A model generated the notes under the pieces. It worked only from the letters and a program-made list of their open reading frames with translations, had not been told where the DNA came from and made no database searches. DNA of 21,378 bases from Chara braunii (taxonomy: Eukaryota; Streptophyta; Charophyceae; Charales; Characeae), in the NCBI GenBank assembly GCA_003427395.1, contig BFEA01000083.1, forward strand, positions 1,857,675 to 1,879,052, written 5' to 3'. The translations under genes and the position numbers were made by a program. Positions 1 to 8,334 of this stretch are shown in pieces (within the stretch, counting starts at the first letter, position 1; each line of letters starts with the position of its first letter).

Positions 1-309
1 TCTCAACCCCTCCCCTGTTACGTTGTTGAGGACCTCACTGTTGAACCAATTGACTGTTGAAACTTACGGTTGTATGAACTTGTGGTATGACCAGTTGTCC
101 GCCGAACCCCTTAGCTTTGTGAAGTTGCTAAATTGCACAAAGAAAGAAAAAGAAAACTGGAAGCGTGACAGGGTGCCGCAACTTTTGATTCCTGCTGGTC
201 GCCGAGGACCTCGGAAGTGGGCGCNGCGGGTGACAGGCGCCGTTGCCCTTGGCTTCGGCGAACGGTAGGCGCCCCTCCCCGGGTTTCCTCACACCGGTCT
301 ACTAAGGTG
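1..309. other. Unassigned left edge
   Basis: No gene is recognisable here. On the minus strand the retrotransposon protease frame stops at 310-312, and none of the three continuing frames looks like the downstream reverse transcriptase. The element is therefore truncated, or interrupted by other DNA, at about position 310. Base 225 is an unresolved N inside a GC-rich stretch, so local frames are unreliable. Confidence 0.5.
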
Positions 310-894
310 TTATACCCGGTCCTTTAGGTGCAGTCTTTCCAAACGGTCGCAACTTATGTAATTCCGCGTGGAGCCGATGTCTACGAAGGCACCATATTTG
401 CGGCCTCCTACAACAACTTCCACGACGAAATGTTCCCCTCTAGGACCTCTACTTAGTGCCACCCAAGATTCGCGAGGGTCCTTGCTTGACCACTCACTTT
501 CTAAATCTTCTAAGGCCTCAGACACATCCAACGTACAGAGCATACTTTGGTCTAGATGAGTCTGCAAGGTGACTAAAGAGTCATTAGCTATGGCCTTCTC
601 ATGAAGTGGGGAGGGTATGTGGCCCACTTCACCATGAGTAGAAGCAGCTAAGACTTCCACAGGCCTGGAAGCCTGGGAAGAAGGTACCCCTCCCTTAGGG
701 GGTATCTTCTGCGTGACCTTTGCGTTCTTGCACTTGTACTGGATGTGTCCGTATTCACCACAGTTGATGTAAGCACCACGCACTCGGCGGTCCCGCCACA
801 CATCCTGATCAAGACCTGCCTTAACCCAATCTGCTACTTTGGACTGATTGGAGGCGGTCTGCCCGACTCTTTTGATGGCCCTTACCTCGACCAC
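310..894 (-). pseudogene. Gag zinc knuckle plus aspartic protease start
   Basis: The segment has a nucleocapsid-like CCHC knuckle followed, after a low-complexity linker, by the start of the retrotransposon protease that would cut the polyprotein. The knuckle reads YINCGEYGHIQYKC. The first of the four metal ligands is Tyr (codon 769-771) where Cys is expected, so zinc binding should be lost. About 110 residues on comes VVGGRKYGAFVDIGSTRNYI. The catalytic D-S/T-G triplet is D-I-G here (Ile codon 376-378), which removes the Ser/Thr next to the catalytic Asp. The frame then runs LERLHLKDRV and stops at TAA (310-312), well before a full protease is complete. Family assignment is firm; activity is very unlikely. 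Confidence 0.8.
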
Positions 895-1654
895 CTGCCT
901 TAGTCTTTACAACTGCGGCGAGGGTGCTACCCTCAGCGACTTCCTCGCCGTCGTACTCTGAACCGTCCATCAGGTCGGTAAGTTCTTCGATTTCAGTTTG
1001 AGTCCCATCGGACTCAACCATCATCAATCTACTACCCTTCTTCTTCCATTCCTGTGGACTCTTCTTCTTCCTCCCGTCTACTGAAGTAGGTTAAGCACTT
1101 CAAAGAGTAGCCTCTAAATCTAAGGCCTTTCTAGAGAAGGTCTCAAAGGAATGATACTCGAGGCGAGCCTCGCTGGCCAGCTAAGTCCTGAGGTTCTCGG
1201 GTAGACATCTCAGAAACATGGTCAAGAAGACCTGGTCATCATAGCGTATACCGCGAACGACGATTAGGTTCTCTACGCTAGACGTTAGCTCTCTGACAGA
1301 CTTGTACTTTCGCTGGCCCAGTCTCAACATCGCGTCAGTGGCAATTTGTGCCTGCTGCGAATTATGCCAGTGAGCTTCTACCATATCCAAGAACTCTTCT
1401 AAAGTGAGGGTCTTACCCCAGTCTGCCATGTGTCGTCCGAACCCGGCCTTCGCTACTATCCCATCCAGCCATTTGGCTTTCTTACCCTCAAGGTAAGATG
1501 CAGCAGTAATCACCTCCTCCTCCTACGTCCTCTTTGCCCTTACCCACATTGGAACCGTTCTCAACCAAGTGTTGAGTTCCTCGTCCTTCTTCTCACTGGA
1601 GAAGGCAACGAGCGGTTTCATTGGGGGCTTTGGGTACCATTGACCTTGAGGCTG
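821..1654 (-). pseudogene. gag: Gag capsid domain and acidic linker
   Basis: This is the retrotransposon Gag capsid (retrotrans_gag-like). Reading on from the stop at 1655, the frame gives a proline-rich lead (YPKPPMKPLVAFSSEKKDEE), NTWLRTVPMWVRAKRT, a stop, then VITAASYLEGKKAKWLDGIV, LTLEEFLDMVEAHWHN and VFLTMFLRCLPENLRT. These are the W...A..YL.G.A..W and L.LP..LR signatures of the family. After that come SEARLEYHSFETFSRKALDL and an acidic linker (VESDGTQTEIEELTDLMDGS). In-frame stops lie at 1523-1525 (TAG), 1181-1183 (TAG), 1100-1102 (TGA) and 1091-1093 (TAA). The frame is otherwise well kept, so decay is by point mutation. A frameshift near 865-885 leads into the zinc-knuckle segment. Confidence 0.8.
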
Positions 1655-2188
1655 TCACTGTGGTGGAACAGGTTGTTGCGGTGATTGTGTAGCTATCACC
1701 GCTGGACCAGAAGAAGAAGAAGCAACAGTCTGTGCGGCTGTTGCAGACGTACCACTTGGCTGTGTGCCAGCTTGTACTGGAAAGTGGCCTGACATCGTCG
1801 TTAACGACAACGGCGACTTTGCTGTTGGCCATAATCCCGACCTTTGCAAAAGGTCCAAGATTTGGTCCAAGGAGTTCTGCATGAAATCCAGCCTACTATC
1901 CACGTGCGCATGCAGTGACAGTACGCTGGCCTTCAACACTTTCATTTGGTCAGACATGGCTGACTCATCTAACCCCTCTAATGCAGCTTTGTTTGCCTCT
2001 AACGTATCAAGTCTGGCTGTTCTATTTTTGATCTGTTTTTCCCTATCGGTAGCTTGTTTCAGTTCCCTCTCTAACCGAGTGCGGATCCTCTCGACTTGTT
2101 GGAGCACTAATAGCTCCCTGCTGCGTGGGGTCAACGGACTGGAACTGCGAGCTCTCCATTTGACTTGTGGACTAACTAGAACGTACAA
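1655..2188 (-). pseudogene. gag: Gag coiled-coil and Q/S/T-rich linker
   Basis: This is the second Gag segment. It is a strongly charged heptad-like helix (for example VERIRTRLERELKQATDREK, with LDTLEANKAALEGLDESAMS further on), then a conserved-looking stretch (LHAHVDSRLDFMQNSLDQIL) and a Ser/Thr/Gln/Pro-rich linker ending in QSPQQPVPPQ. Coiled coils ahead of the capsid are a usual Gag assembly feature. The apparent start is TTG and has no meaning of its own; the segment continues from the upstream one after a frameshift. It ends in TGA (1655-1657), and the same frame reads on directly into the capsid, so that TGA is best read as a point mutation. Confidence 0.7.
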
Positions 2189-2516
2189 ATCCGGAAGTAC
2201 CCGTGGGCCCTGAGGGCATTCCCAACAGGGTCCCAGATGAGGATGCGGCAGAGGATGCTGCTCCGTTAGCCATTGCTGCTGCGCTGGCTACTGCTGCAGC
2301 CTGTTCCCTAGCTGCGGCTTTTGCTGCTGCCAACGCCTGACTTGCAGCTAGTGTTGTATCCCTGGCTGCTGCGAGAGCACGGGCTCTAACTTCGGCACGA
2401 AGCCGTCTCTCATCCCCCGGCCGTAGGGCCTGAAACACGTGTGGGACCCTTAGTGATCTCGAACGTGTCAGCCTCGCATCGTCAACTCTACCCTCTTCGA
2501 TGTCTGACCCACTCAT
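2172..2516 (-). pseudogene. gag: Gag N-terminal segment, alanine-rich
   Basis: This is the first segment of the Gag precursor, the structural protein that packages retrotransposon RNA. It opens with a true ATG (2514-2516) reading MSGSDIEEGRVDDARLTRSR. An Arg-rich stretch follows (RPGDERRLRAEVRARALAAA, residues about 32-51), then a long Ala-rich helix-prone region (residues about 50-95). The frame ends in TAG at 2172-2174. The next Gag segment lies in another frame, so a frameshift lies between about 2090 and 2190. The start was chosen because it is the first ATG below the primer-binding site that opens into the coiled-coil/capsid series. Function is inferred from position; the sequence has no catalytic motif. 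Confidence 0.65.
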
Positions 2517-3803
2517 CAGTTAGGCAAACACTATCTGCACAACAACTCCCTGTTGGAGTCCTACCACAGCATGTGTTTGACCGACACCTAAGTTTTTATA
2601 AATAAATGTGTTCGGCAGGTCCCCTACTTAACCGATCAAGTGGCAGCCTACAACATTCACAAAAGACCGTAAACATAATTTAGTTATATCATGATTGGTT
2701 CACTTACAGAAGTTTCGCATAGAACTGGCTATGGTCGTATACAACAGTCCTAAACTAAACTGTCTATCAGGTGTTAGCAATCTGTCAACCAACTAATCAA
2801 CAATAAAACTGAACTATGTTGCAGATGTCTGAACAGTGGGTATGGTTGTGTTTACATTTGAGCACCAATTGGAACCTACCCTCCCCTCAATCCAACATAC
2901 CGATGAGCATCATTGAGCAGCAGTGTCATAGGTGTGCAATGTCGGCCCACCCCTATGCCCCAGGTGCATGCTTATGACCAAGCTTGCCCTTTCTTTATCC
3001 TTGCGTGCAGCGAGCCGTACGTCCGAATGATCTGGCTGATCAAGAGGCCTATTTAAGGACTGCCCCCAATGTCGCTCATGAATTATTTAACGTCGCAATC
3101 AGGACAACGATCACAGCCAGTTGACAGATCGGAACCCCATCCAGAAATGTTTATAGACGGTCTGGGAGTGTCTGCATAAGCCTGTTCAGTCCGCACACCC
3201 CTCTATCAGCGCAGCAAAAGTGCCCTCATGGACAAAGCATCCATCGCATGCGTGTACTAATCCCATTGGGTTGGCATGGTGACCGTGACCCACGTGCTTC
3301 GGCCAGGGCCCTTCAGAGACACCGCCCTTTCTCCTTCCAAATGCGCCACCGGGAAGATTGTCGTCTCTCAAGGTAGAGCGCTCACGACGCCTCACCAAAA
3401 GAGAGGACTCTCAAGTTGGACTCACTTCCTCGCGGTAAGAAGAGATTGAGAGGGTAGATAAGGTAAGGGAACAACATACCTGGAGATACCTGCCCCCAAC
3501 CACAAATTTCTCACCAATTGAGTTGAGTGTGCATTTGATGACCTGTCGTAGCCTCGGTACCACCCACAACGCAATGCAGTGCCACCTCAGCCAAATGCCA
3601 CATCAGCATGCTCTCATCACCAAACATACATTCCGCCATCGCCACGGCATCCCAAGCCGTACAGCCTTTCGGCGCACACCTCTCTACCCAGGTCGTGCAC
3701 CTAATATCGGCCTGACGTCACAAGAACCAACTGCGAAGAAGCATCGTCAACGCACCAATTTTGTATAACGCCAGCGCACCAAGGTAAGCGGCGAATCGAA
3801 CCA
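2517..3803 (-). other. Retrotransposon leader between PBS and gag
   Basis: About 1.29 kb lies between the primer-binding site and the Gag ATG, which is long for a Ty3/gypsy leader. I see no conserved protein in it; the short frames on both strands have no recognisable motif. A TTTATAAATAAA-like stretch near 2594-2606 is probably incidental. Whether the whole stretch is original leader or includes a later insertion cannot be told from the sequence alone. Confidence 0.4.
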
Positions 3804-3815
3804 GCTCTGATACCA
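3804..3815 (-). promoter_or_regulatory. tRNA-iMet primer-binding site (element with Gag)
   Basis: The minus strand reads TGGTATCAGAGC, a 12-base match to the complement of the 3' end of plant initiator tRNA-Met, the usual primer for plant LTR retrotransposons. It sits three bases inside the LTR edge, and complementarity resumes imperfectly beyond it (TGGTTCGATT). Its position and orientation agree with the Gag frame below it. Confidence 0.85.
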
Positions 3816-3818
3816 AAT

Positions 3819-4810
3819 TACAAGGAACATGAATATGGACGAACCACAGAAATCCAAATTGCAAAATCACACTAAAGTCCATGTAGTCAAAGCAAGAGCA
3901 GATAGCACAATGGAACCAAGGAACCATCCATTTGAGAACGATACAACAGAATCGTGAGTCAATGTCCAAGCCCAATCGGGCAACACCAACAACATAACTC
4001 AATGTAGCTCTCTCTCTTGAATGGCGCCAGGCGCCCTATCTACTCTACAACCTATACCTACAACTACAACATGGAAGCAACCAGACAACTTAACGACCAA
4101 CGAGTGATGACGTCAATACCGATGCCGACCTCCTCTCCACCAGGCACGTCTCTCTCTTCACCGTCACTCTCCCTTGTTACCCCACACAGCGCCCTTCACC
4201 TTCCGAAGAACCACCTTCGCCCTCACCTCCCTCAGCGCCCTCTTGCAGCCCGACTATGGCTGCCAGCGCCCAGCGCCCAGGCTGCACCCTACCGCTTAGC
4301 GCCAGCCTGCCTTCACTCAGCCTAGCGCAGCGCAGCACCTGCACTCGCAATGTAGCAGCGTGCCGACTTTGCTCGCAATGGCCAAGATGCCTGCCCACTC
4401 GGCTGTTCTGCCTATATGCCAGTGTCGCGTGTGGGCGGTCTGCCTTGAGCCTGCGCCTGGGCCCGAGTACCTATACCCAGGCCCAATGCAGGTGAGGCCC
4501 AAGTAATACAGTTGTGCCCCTTATGCTAGGGTCGTTGTCCAGATTCAGGCCCTGCACTGGTTTCCCATTGGTTTTCCTCGGCCTCTATGACGAAATACTG
4601 CTTTTGTGAGGCCAGGGACCAATGTGTGATTGTCGGCCTCCTAGACGAACGCCCAAGGCTCAACCAACCGAGGCCCTGGGCTCAACTGCCTTTGCAGGAG
4701 TCTGAGGCTCACGATTCACTCCAACCAACTGGCGTGCGGCAACTACCACCGCTCCTTGGGAGGGTTCGTGTCCTCCGGGTCAGTCAAGTCGTCAGACACA
4801 ACCTTTAGCC
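3819..4810 (-). mobile_element. 5' LTR of the Gag-bearing element
   Basis: The inner edge is set by the adjacent primer-binding site. The LTR end reads CCTTGTA on the minus strand, where TG...CA ends would need CCTTGCA, so one terminal base is changed. It is collinear with the LTR at 16868-17788: both share a TACAAGG/TGCAAGG edge, a paired GGCGC/GGCGCC motif about 200 bases in, a GACTATGGC/GGCTATGGC motif about 432 bases in, and a CAACCAACTGGCG block near the other end. The outer edge is uncertain because the two LTRs differ by an indel of roughly 140 bases. The region 4200-4500 is GC-rich. Confidence 0.6.
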
Positions 4811-4984
4811 CTACTCGGTCTATGTGGGTTTGACCGCAAACACAAGAGTTAATATCACCTGCACAGAAGAGACTCGACGCAGAAAGAAAAGACAAACAAA
4901 CTCAGCAAGAACCACAGGGTGAGTGCACATCCATAGGGCGAGGGGATAGGCTGAAGGCTTGGCGAGAATATACCAAATCCAGCT

Positions 4985-5141
4985 TGGTCAATTTCGTGGT
5001 CAACAGCCCCGATCAACGCTGGTCAACGCTTGGTCAATTCGTCAGTCAACATCTTGGTCAACGCCAGGCAACTCGCCAGTCAACTCTTCGATCAAAGTCT
5101 TGGTCAACATTGGTCAACCCCTCGGTCAACGCCTTGGTCAA
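4985..5141 (-). repeat. 11-12-bp periodic array of TTGACY (W-box-like) motifs
   Basis: Eleven GTCAA pentamers on the plus strand, read as TTGAC on the minus strand, start at 4987, 4999, 5022, 5033, 5045, 5057, 5079, 5103, 5113, 5125 and 5137. Spacing is 10-12 bases, with doubled gaps (22-24) where one copy is ATCAA or lost. Each is preceded by A or G on the plus strand, so all fit TTGAC[C/T], the core bound by plant WRKY proteins. The origin is clearly a degenerate minisatellite (unit like GCTTGGTCAACG). A regulatory role is inference. Confidence 0.75.
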
Positions 5142-5412
5142 CCCTCGATTCGGCTATGGCTGCCAACCCCTTTCTTCCTCACCAACCTTCTTTATCCCCC
5201 CTCTTCTTCCTTTTTCCTTTTTCTCGCTTGACCCCAGCTATGGCTTCCTTCACTTTCGTTGTCCCTCCTTCCTTCTCCCTAGGTATGACTTCTTCGCCTT
5301 CATCTATCCTCCCTTCTCCTTCACTTCGCCTTCCTCTTTCTTACTAACTTTGTGTCCGAGCTCCGCGGCTATGGCCGCTTTCTCTCTTTGTCTGCACAAC
5401 AATCTTGTATCG

Positions 5413-5415
<3 letters not shown>

Positions 5416-5469
<54 letters not shown>
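5416..5469. repeat. (CT)27 dinucleotide microsatellite
   Basis: An uninterrupted CT run of 54 bases, flanked by further pyrimidine-rich sequence. It generates artificial Ser/Leu frames on the plus strand and Arg/Glu frames on the minus strand. Confidence 0.95.
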
Positions 5470-5472
<3 letters not shown>

Positions 5473-5629
5473 TCGTCGTTGTCTTCTGTGCAGGTACGCG
5501 GCACCTCACACCGCAGCGCAGCTATGGCGGACTTCTCTTCACCTTCGGTGCACCTCGGCTATGGCGCCTACTGGCACGCGTCTCCTTCCCCGCTGGCAAT
5601 GACGATGACGCGTGGGTTAACGGGAACCA

Positions 5630-5641
5630 GCTCTGATACCA
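5630..5641 (-). promoter_or_regulatory. tRNA-iMet primer-binding site (second element)
   Basis: The minus strand again reads TGGTATCAGAGC, followed by TGGTTCCC. It is one base inside an LTR edge with a canonical ...GATTACA end (5643-5649). It lies about 1.83 kb from the first primer-binding site in the same orientation, so a second LTR element, with no coding part surviving next to it, lies here. Confidence 0.8.
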
Positions 5642-5642
5642 A

Positions 5643-6539
5643 TGTAATCAGACTCACTTTCTTTTCCACTTCGCATACATGCAAACAGAAGGCGATTCAC
5701 ACTGGCGCATCACGCCCACTCAAAGCTCAGAGATATGGAAAACGAGAACACAGTTAAGATGCAGAATCGCTTCAACAAGCTATGGCGCATTGGCGCCTGC
5801 ACACCAACTCTCGTCACTGTGTCCAATGCCACCGTTCGCACATACTCAACTTTGGATCACCCTGAATACCACCACACACGGTCCCACACTCATACACACG
5901 CACACACACTAATTACTAACACTAACTCGGCGACTATGGCCACCAACTATCATAGGCTATACTCGCTCTATCTTCTTCAGCCCACTTCGTCTTCAGGCAA
6001 CCTGCAGACCACCTTCGCACAAGACGCTGTAGCAGCCCTTCCACATGGCTTCCGCAGCGAATGAATGAATTGTTGGGCGCTACTTCTTGATGTATACTTA
6101 TGCTTGCCGTTGGTCTGCCCTTTTCCACCAAGCCCTAGGTGTGCATAGTCCCACACGGTACTTGCTTGACCGGACTGAGGGTGAATGGGACCGGTACCGC
6201 TGACTGCATGAGGTTGCAATGCCGACTCAACGCAGTTGGACCTGCGACTCACCTACAAACCTCTAGCCTAACAGTTTCAACCTCTACACAACTACGACCC
6301 CTACTCGACAGACCTACAGATCGAACCCCTACATCTACACAGACCTACGACAGACAAACAACCAACTCCCGAAACACAGGTCACGTGTTCAAACACTCGG
6401 GGGTTAACTCAATACTGTACATGAGTAAGGTGAGGTATGGGGATCGAACTCTAGGGCCCGCATGTATGACTGCAAAAAGGTGAAAACCGTTTCACATGCT
6501 CTCTATTAGGTATAAACCCCTCACACGGCTCACCGCGCC
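5643..6539 (-). mobile_element. LTR of a second, coding-depleted retroelement
   Basis: The inner edge is well supported: on the plus strand TGTAATCAGACTC begins directly after the primer-binding site. The outer edge is a guess. A CA at 6538-6539 would give a 5'-TGGCGCGG start and a length (897 bp) close to the 921-bp LTR at 16868, but no duplication of target sequence confirms it. Inside are a CA-rich stretch (about 5885-5910), a GCGCATTGGCGCC motif near 5785, two copies of the CTATGGC motif (5781, 5934) and an imperfect CCTAC/CTACA-rich duplication near 6280-6350. Confidence 0.5.
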
Positions 6540-6616
6540 AGGATGCGAACCTCTCTTAATCCCTAAAAAAAATCACTCAGCAATGCTATTATGCCCTGTT
6601 AAGTAGCTTAGTACTA

Positions 6617-7243
6617 TTACCCCTTCCAATCCTCTGGCTGTGTAGACAATTTCATCATTCCGATTGAATAACTCTCCCTGATTTCCACCTCTCGCATGAT
6701 CGTCAGTTCGCACTCTGCATGCTTCGTCCTTGGTTTTGAAAATGCTAGCGAGACCAAGTCTTCTCCTTCTTCTTTGGTCACACTGACTACCTGAAGAACA
6801 ATCGTTACGACTTTGAGCCGAGAGCCCCCGCAGGATAGGTAGAATGAGAAGCCTACGACCTCCCTACATACCTTGTCTAGGAACACATACCGATAGCAAG
6901 GTGGCCTCAGCAGGGTTCGAAACTGTTTCTTACCCATGAACCTCCTGACTTCCTACCCCACCATGTCCTCCTGTACCTTCGTGCACCTTAGGGTTCTCCC
7001 TATCCTGTATGTTTCCTCGCCCTCTACTTGTCTTGCTGCTTCGATGGCCTCTCCTACCAGTGTCACATTTAGGAAGGACAAGTAGAACCTCCTATTCCTC
7101 CTTCTTGGGCTTCTCGCCCCTTCCAAACCTGATTTTTGACCGATTGGTACCTCCTTTCTACTTTGTACAGATCTTTCATTATATCGTTCCCTCGATAACG
7201 TACGTACCCCTTTCAGGCTTTCGGTGGTCGCTAGCCCTCCCAT
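6617..7243 (-). pseudogene. Array unit E: unknown coding unit, 3'-truncated copy
   Basis: One minus-strand frame runs from 7243 to 6617 with a single in-frame TAG (6953-6955). Part 1 includes FYLSFLNVTLVGEAIEAARQ and ETYRIGRTLRCTKVQEDMVG. Part 2 includes FRTLLRPPCYRYVFLDKVCR, GFSFYLSCGGSRLKVVTIVL and ECELTIMREVEIRES. By eye, part 2 matches the middle of the other array units (YLS..G....F.I.LA, then acidic and EVRIV-like stretches), but more weakly than units A-D match one another. It stops at 6617, where the retroelement side begins, so the LPP/GPF half is missing. I do not recognise the protein family. Confidence 0.4.
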
Positions 7244-7881
7244 CTCTACAGTTTCTTCAGCTAGTCGTCATGGAAGGAGCCTCGCTCATTGGGTCTTTTT
7301 TTTTTTTTCCTGGTCCTATCTTTCCCAAGTCGTCCTGTCCTTTCCTCTTTTCCTTACCCCACTTCATCTTGGTTCCCTCGACCTAGGTCTGTTCCCCGTT
7401 CCTCTTGCTACCTTGCTCCAACAAAATCCCCTTCGCTTTCATTCATCATTTCTTCCTTCTATTTTGCTTTGTACTCAGTCGTCCTACTTTCTATTTCTGC
7501 CAATTTTCTTCGGCCTCTATCAATCTCGCCTTCTTTGATAGCACCCCTTCTAACGCCCGTGGCGCCGGGCCACCTTTCTCCCTCTCTCCCCCTGTTTCTT
7601 GGGTCCCTCACTTGTTTCCTCCGGTTTTTGCTGAGCTTTCCCTTGTCGAAACTTCCTTCCTTCCTCCTCTAGATCCCTTTGGGTTTGCTGACTCCCGGTC
7701 CTCACTCCCGGTCCTCACTCCCGGTCCTCAAGATCCCCTCGTTCTGCTCTACATTTTCCTCTACATTTTGTCCTCCCTTGCTTCCTTGATCTCCTGCCTT
7801 GTCTCTATTGCCATTTTCATATTCCTGCACACAGCAAAAAAAAGAAATTCGGGGCCAAACCGTTGAAGGATTTTAGGATTT
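7244..7881. other. Purine-rich (minus) spacer, no gene called
   Basis: The minus strand is extremely purine-rich (runs of AGGAAGGAAGG type) and gives Lys/Glu/Arg-rich frames without a domain. It contains a T13 run near 7296-7308 (plus strand), a perfect triple 13-mer (7691-7729) and a good-looking splice acceptor on the minus strand: a T-rich tract, then GCTGTGTGCAG ending at 7825. No matching donor could be fixed. The regular array phase would predict one more unit here, but I cannot see one. Confidence 0.4.
7691..7729. repeat. Perfect 13-bp tandem repeat, three copies
   Basis: ACTCCCGGTCCTC occurs three times head to tail at 7691, 7704 and 7717 with no mismatch. A 13-base unit shifts frame with each copy, so it argues against this stretch being under coding constraint. 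Confidence 0.95.
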
Positions 7882-8334
7882 TTATATCCTAAATCTTAGT
7901 GTTTCCCTCCTAGCCTCCTTGTTTTTGCCATTCGAGACTCTATTTTTGGCGACAACCATGGTAGGTTTGTCCCTTGCCTGGCTATGGGATAACTCTCACT
8001 CCCCTTTCCGACACGCTTGCTTATCCGGCTCGGTGCCCAATACAGTTTGCGCATAGATCTCAAGCGGTGTGTTCTGGTAGAGCGACTCCTTACTTTTTCT
8101 TAGGGTCAGCCTTTTCTTTCCCCATTCAAGGGTATTCCTAACGCTCTTGACGATAGTGGTTATCCCAGTCCCTTCTCAATCTTTTCTGAGATAGAATAGG
8201 ACTTCAGCCGCTACATCCGGGTGAGCATTATCCTTGCCTCCCCTTAGTAATATGAGATATTCAATTTTCCCTAGGCCTTCTCGTTTTATGCTTTTCACAT
8301 CGGCTCTTCGGGTTTTGTCCGTTCCGTGGGTTCC
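7882..8334 (-). pseudogene. Unknown broken frame between array units D and E
   Basis: A minus-strand frame of about 150 codons opens after a TGA (8335-8337) and ends in TAA (7882-7884), interrupted by two TGA codons (8176-8178 and 7996-7998). It has no ATG start. Its composition is protein-like: GKIEYLILLRGGKDNAHPDV, AAEVLFYLRK, TTIVKSVRNTLEWGKKRLTL and YQNTPLEIYAQTVLGTEPDK. It overlaps the C-terminal end of unit D (8295) in another frame, so the two may once have been successive frames or exons. I do not recognise it, and no second copy is visible in the other spacers. Both internal stops are TGA, which fits simple decay of CGA or TGG codons. Confidence 0.45.

Larger units (their letters stand above)
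310..4810 (-). mobile_element. 5' half of a decayed Ty3/gypsy LTR retrotransposon
   Basis: Reading the minus strand 5' to 3', the parts appear in the canonical order: LTR (about 4810-3819), primer-binding site (3815-3804), a leader of about 1.3 kb, a Gag frame starting at the ATG at 2516, a zinc knuckle and an aspartic protease, with the frame ending at 310. No reverse transcriptase follows. Gag carries at least five in-frame stops and two frameshifts, so the copy cannot move by itself. The left limit is the loss of coding similarity. The right limit (LTR start) was placed only by comparison with the LTR at 16868-17788 and could be off by about 100 bases. Confidence 0.75.
4811..5629. other. 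Region between two LTRs, pyrimidine-rich, no gene called
   Basis: This lies below the second primer-binding site in minus-strand terms, so it could be the leader of the second element, cut short by the next LTR. The plus strand carries a 12-bp-periodic GTCAA array, long T/C runs and a (CT)27 microsatellite. The long plus-strand frames here (for example 4984-5757) are driven by Ser/Leu from the CT run and have no domain. Five copies of a (C/A)GGCTATGGC-like decamer fall here. Confidence 0.4.

Noticed and set aside
3790-3815. Possible tRNA gene: GGTTCGATTC and the CCA-like end next to each other
   Set aside because: There is no cloverleaf; it is the primer-binding site with partly extended complementarity to the initiator tRNA.
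4984-5757. 257-codon plus-strand frame
   Set aside because: It is built from the 12-bp W-box minisatellite and the (CT)27 run, and ends across a primer-binding site and LTR edge; no domain.
6430-6552. Two B-box-like words (minus strand AGTTCGATCCCC and GGTTCGCATCC), possible SINE
   Set aside because: No A-box at proper distance, no tail and no second copy in the window.
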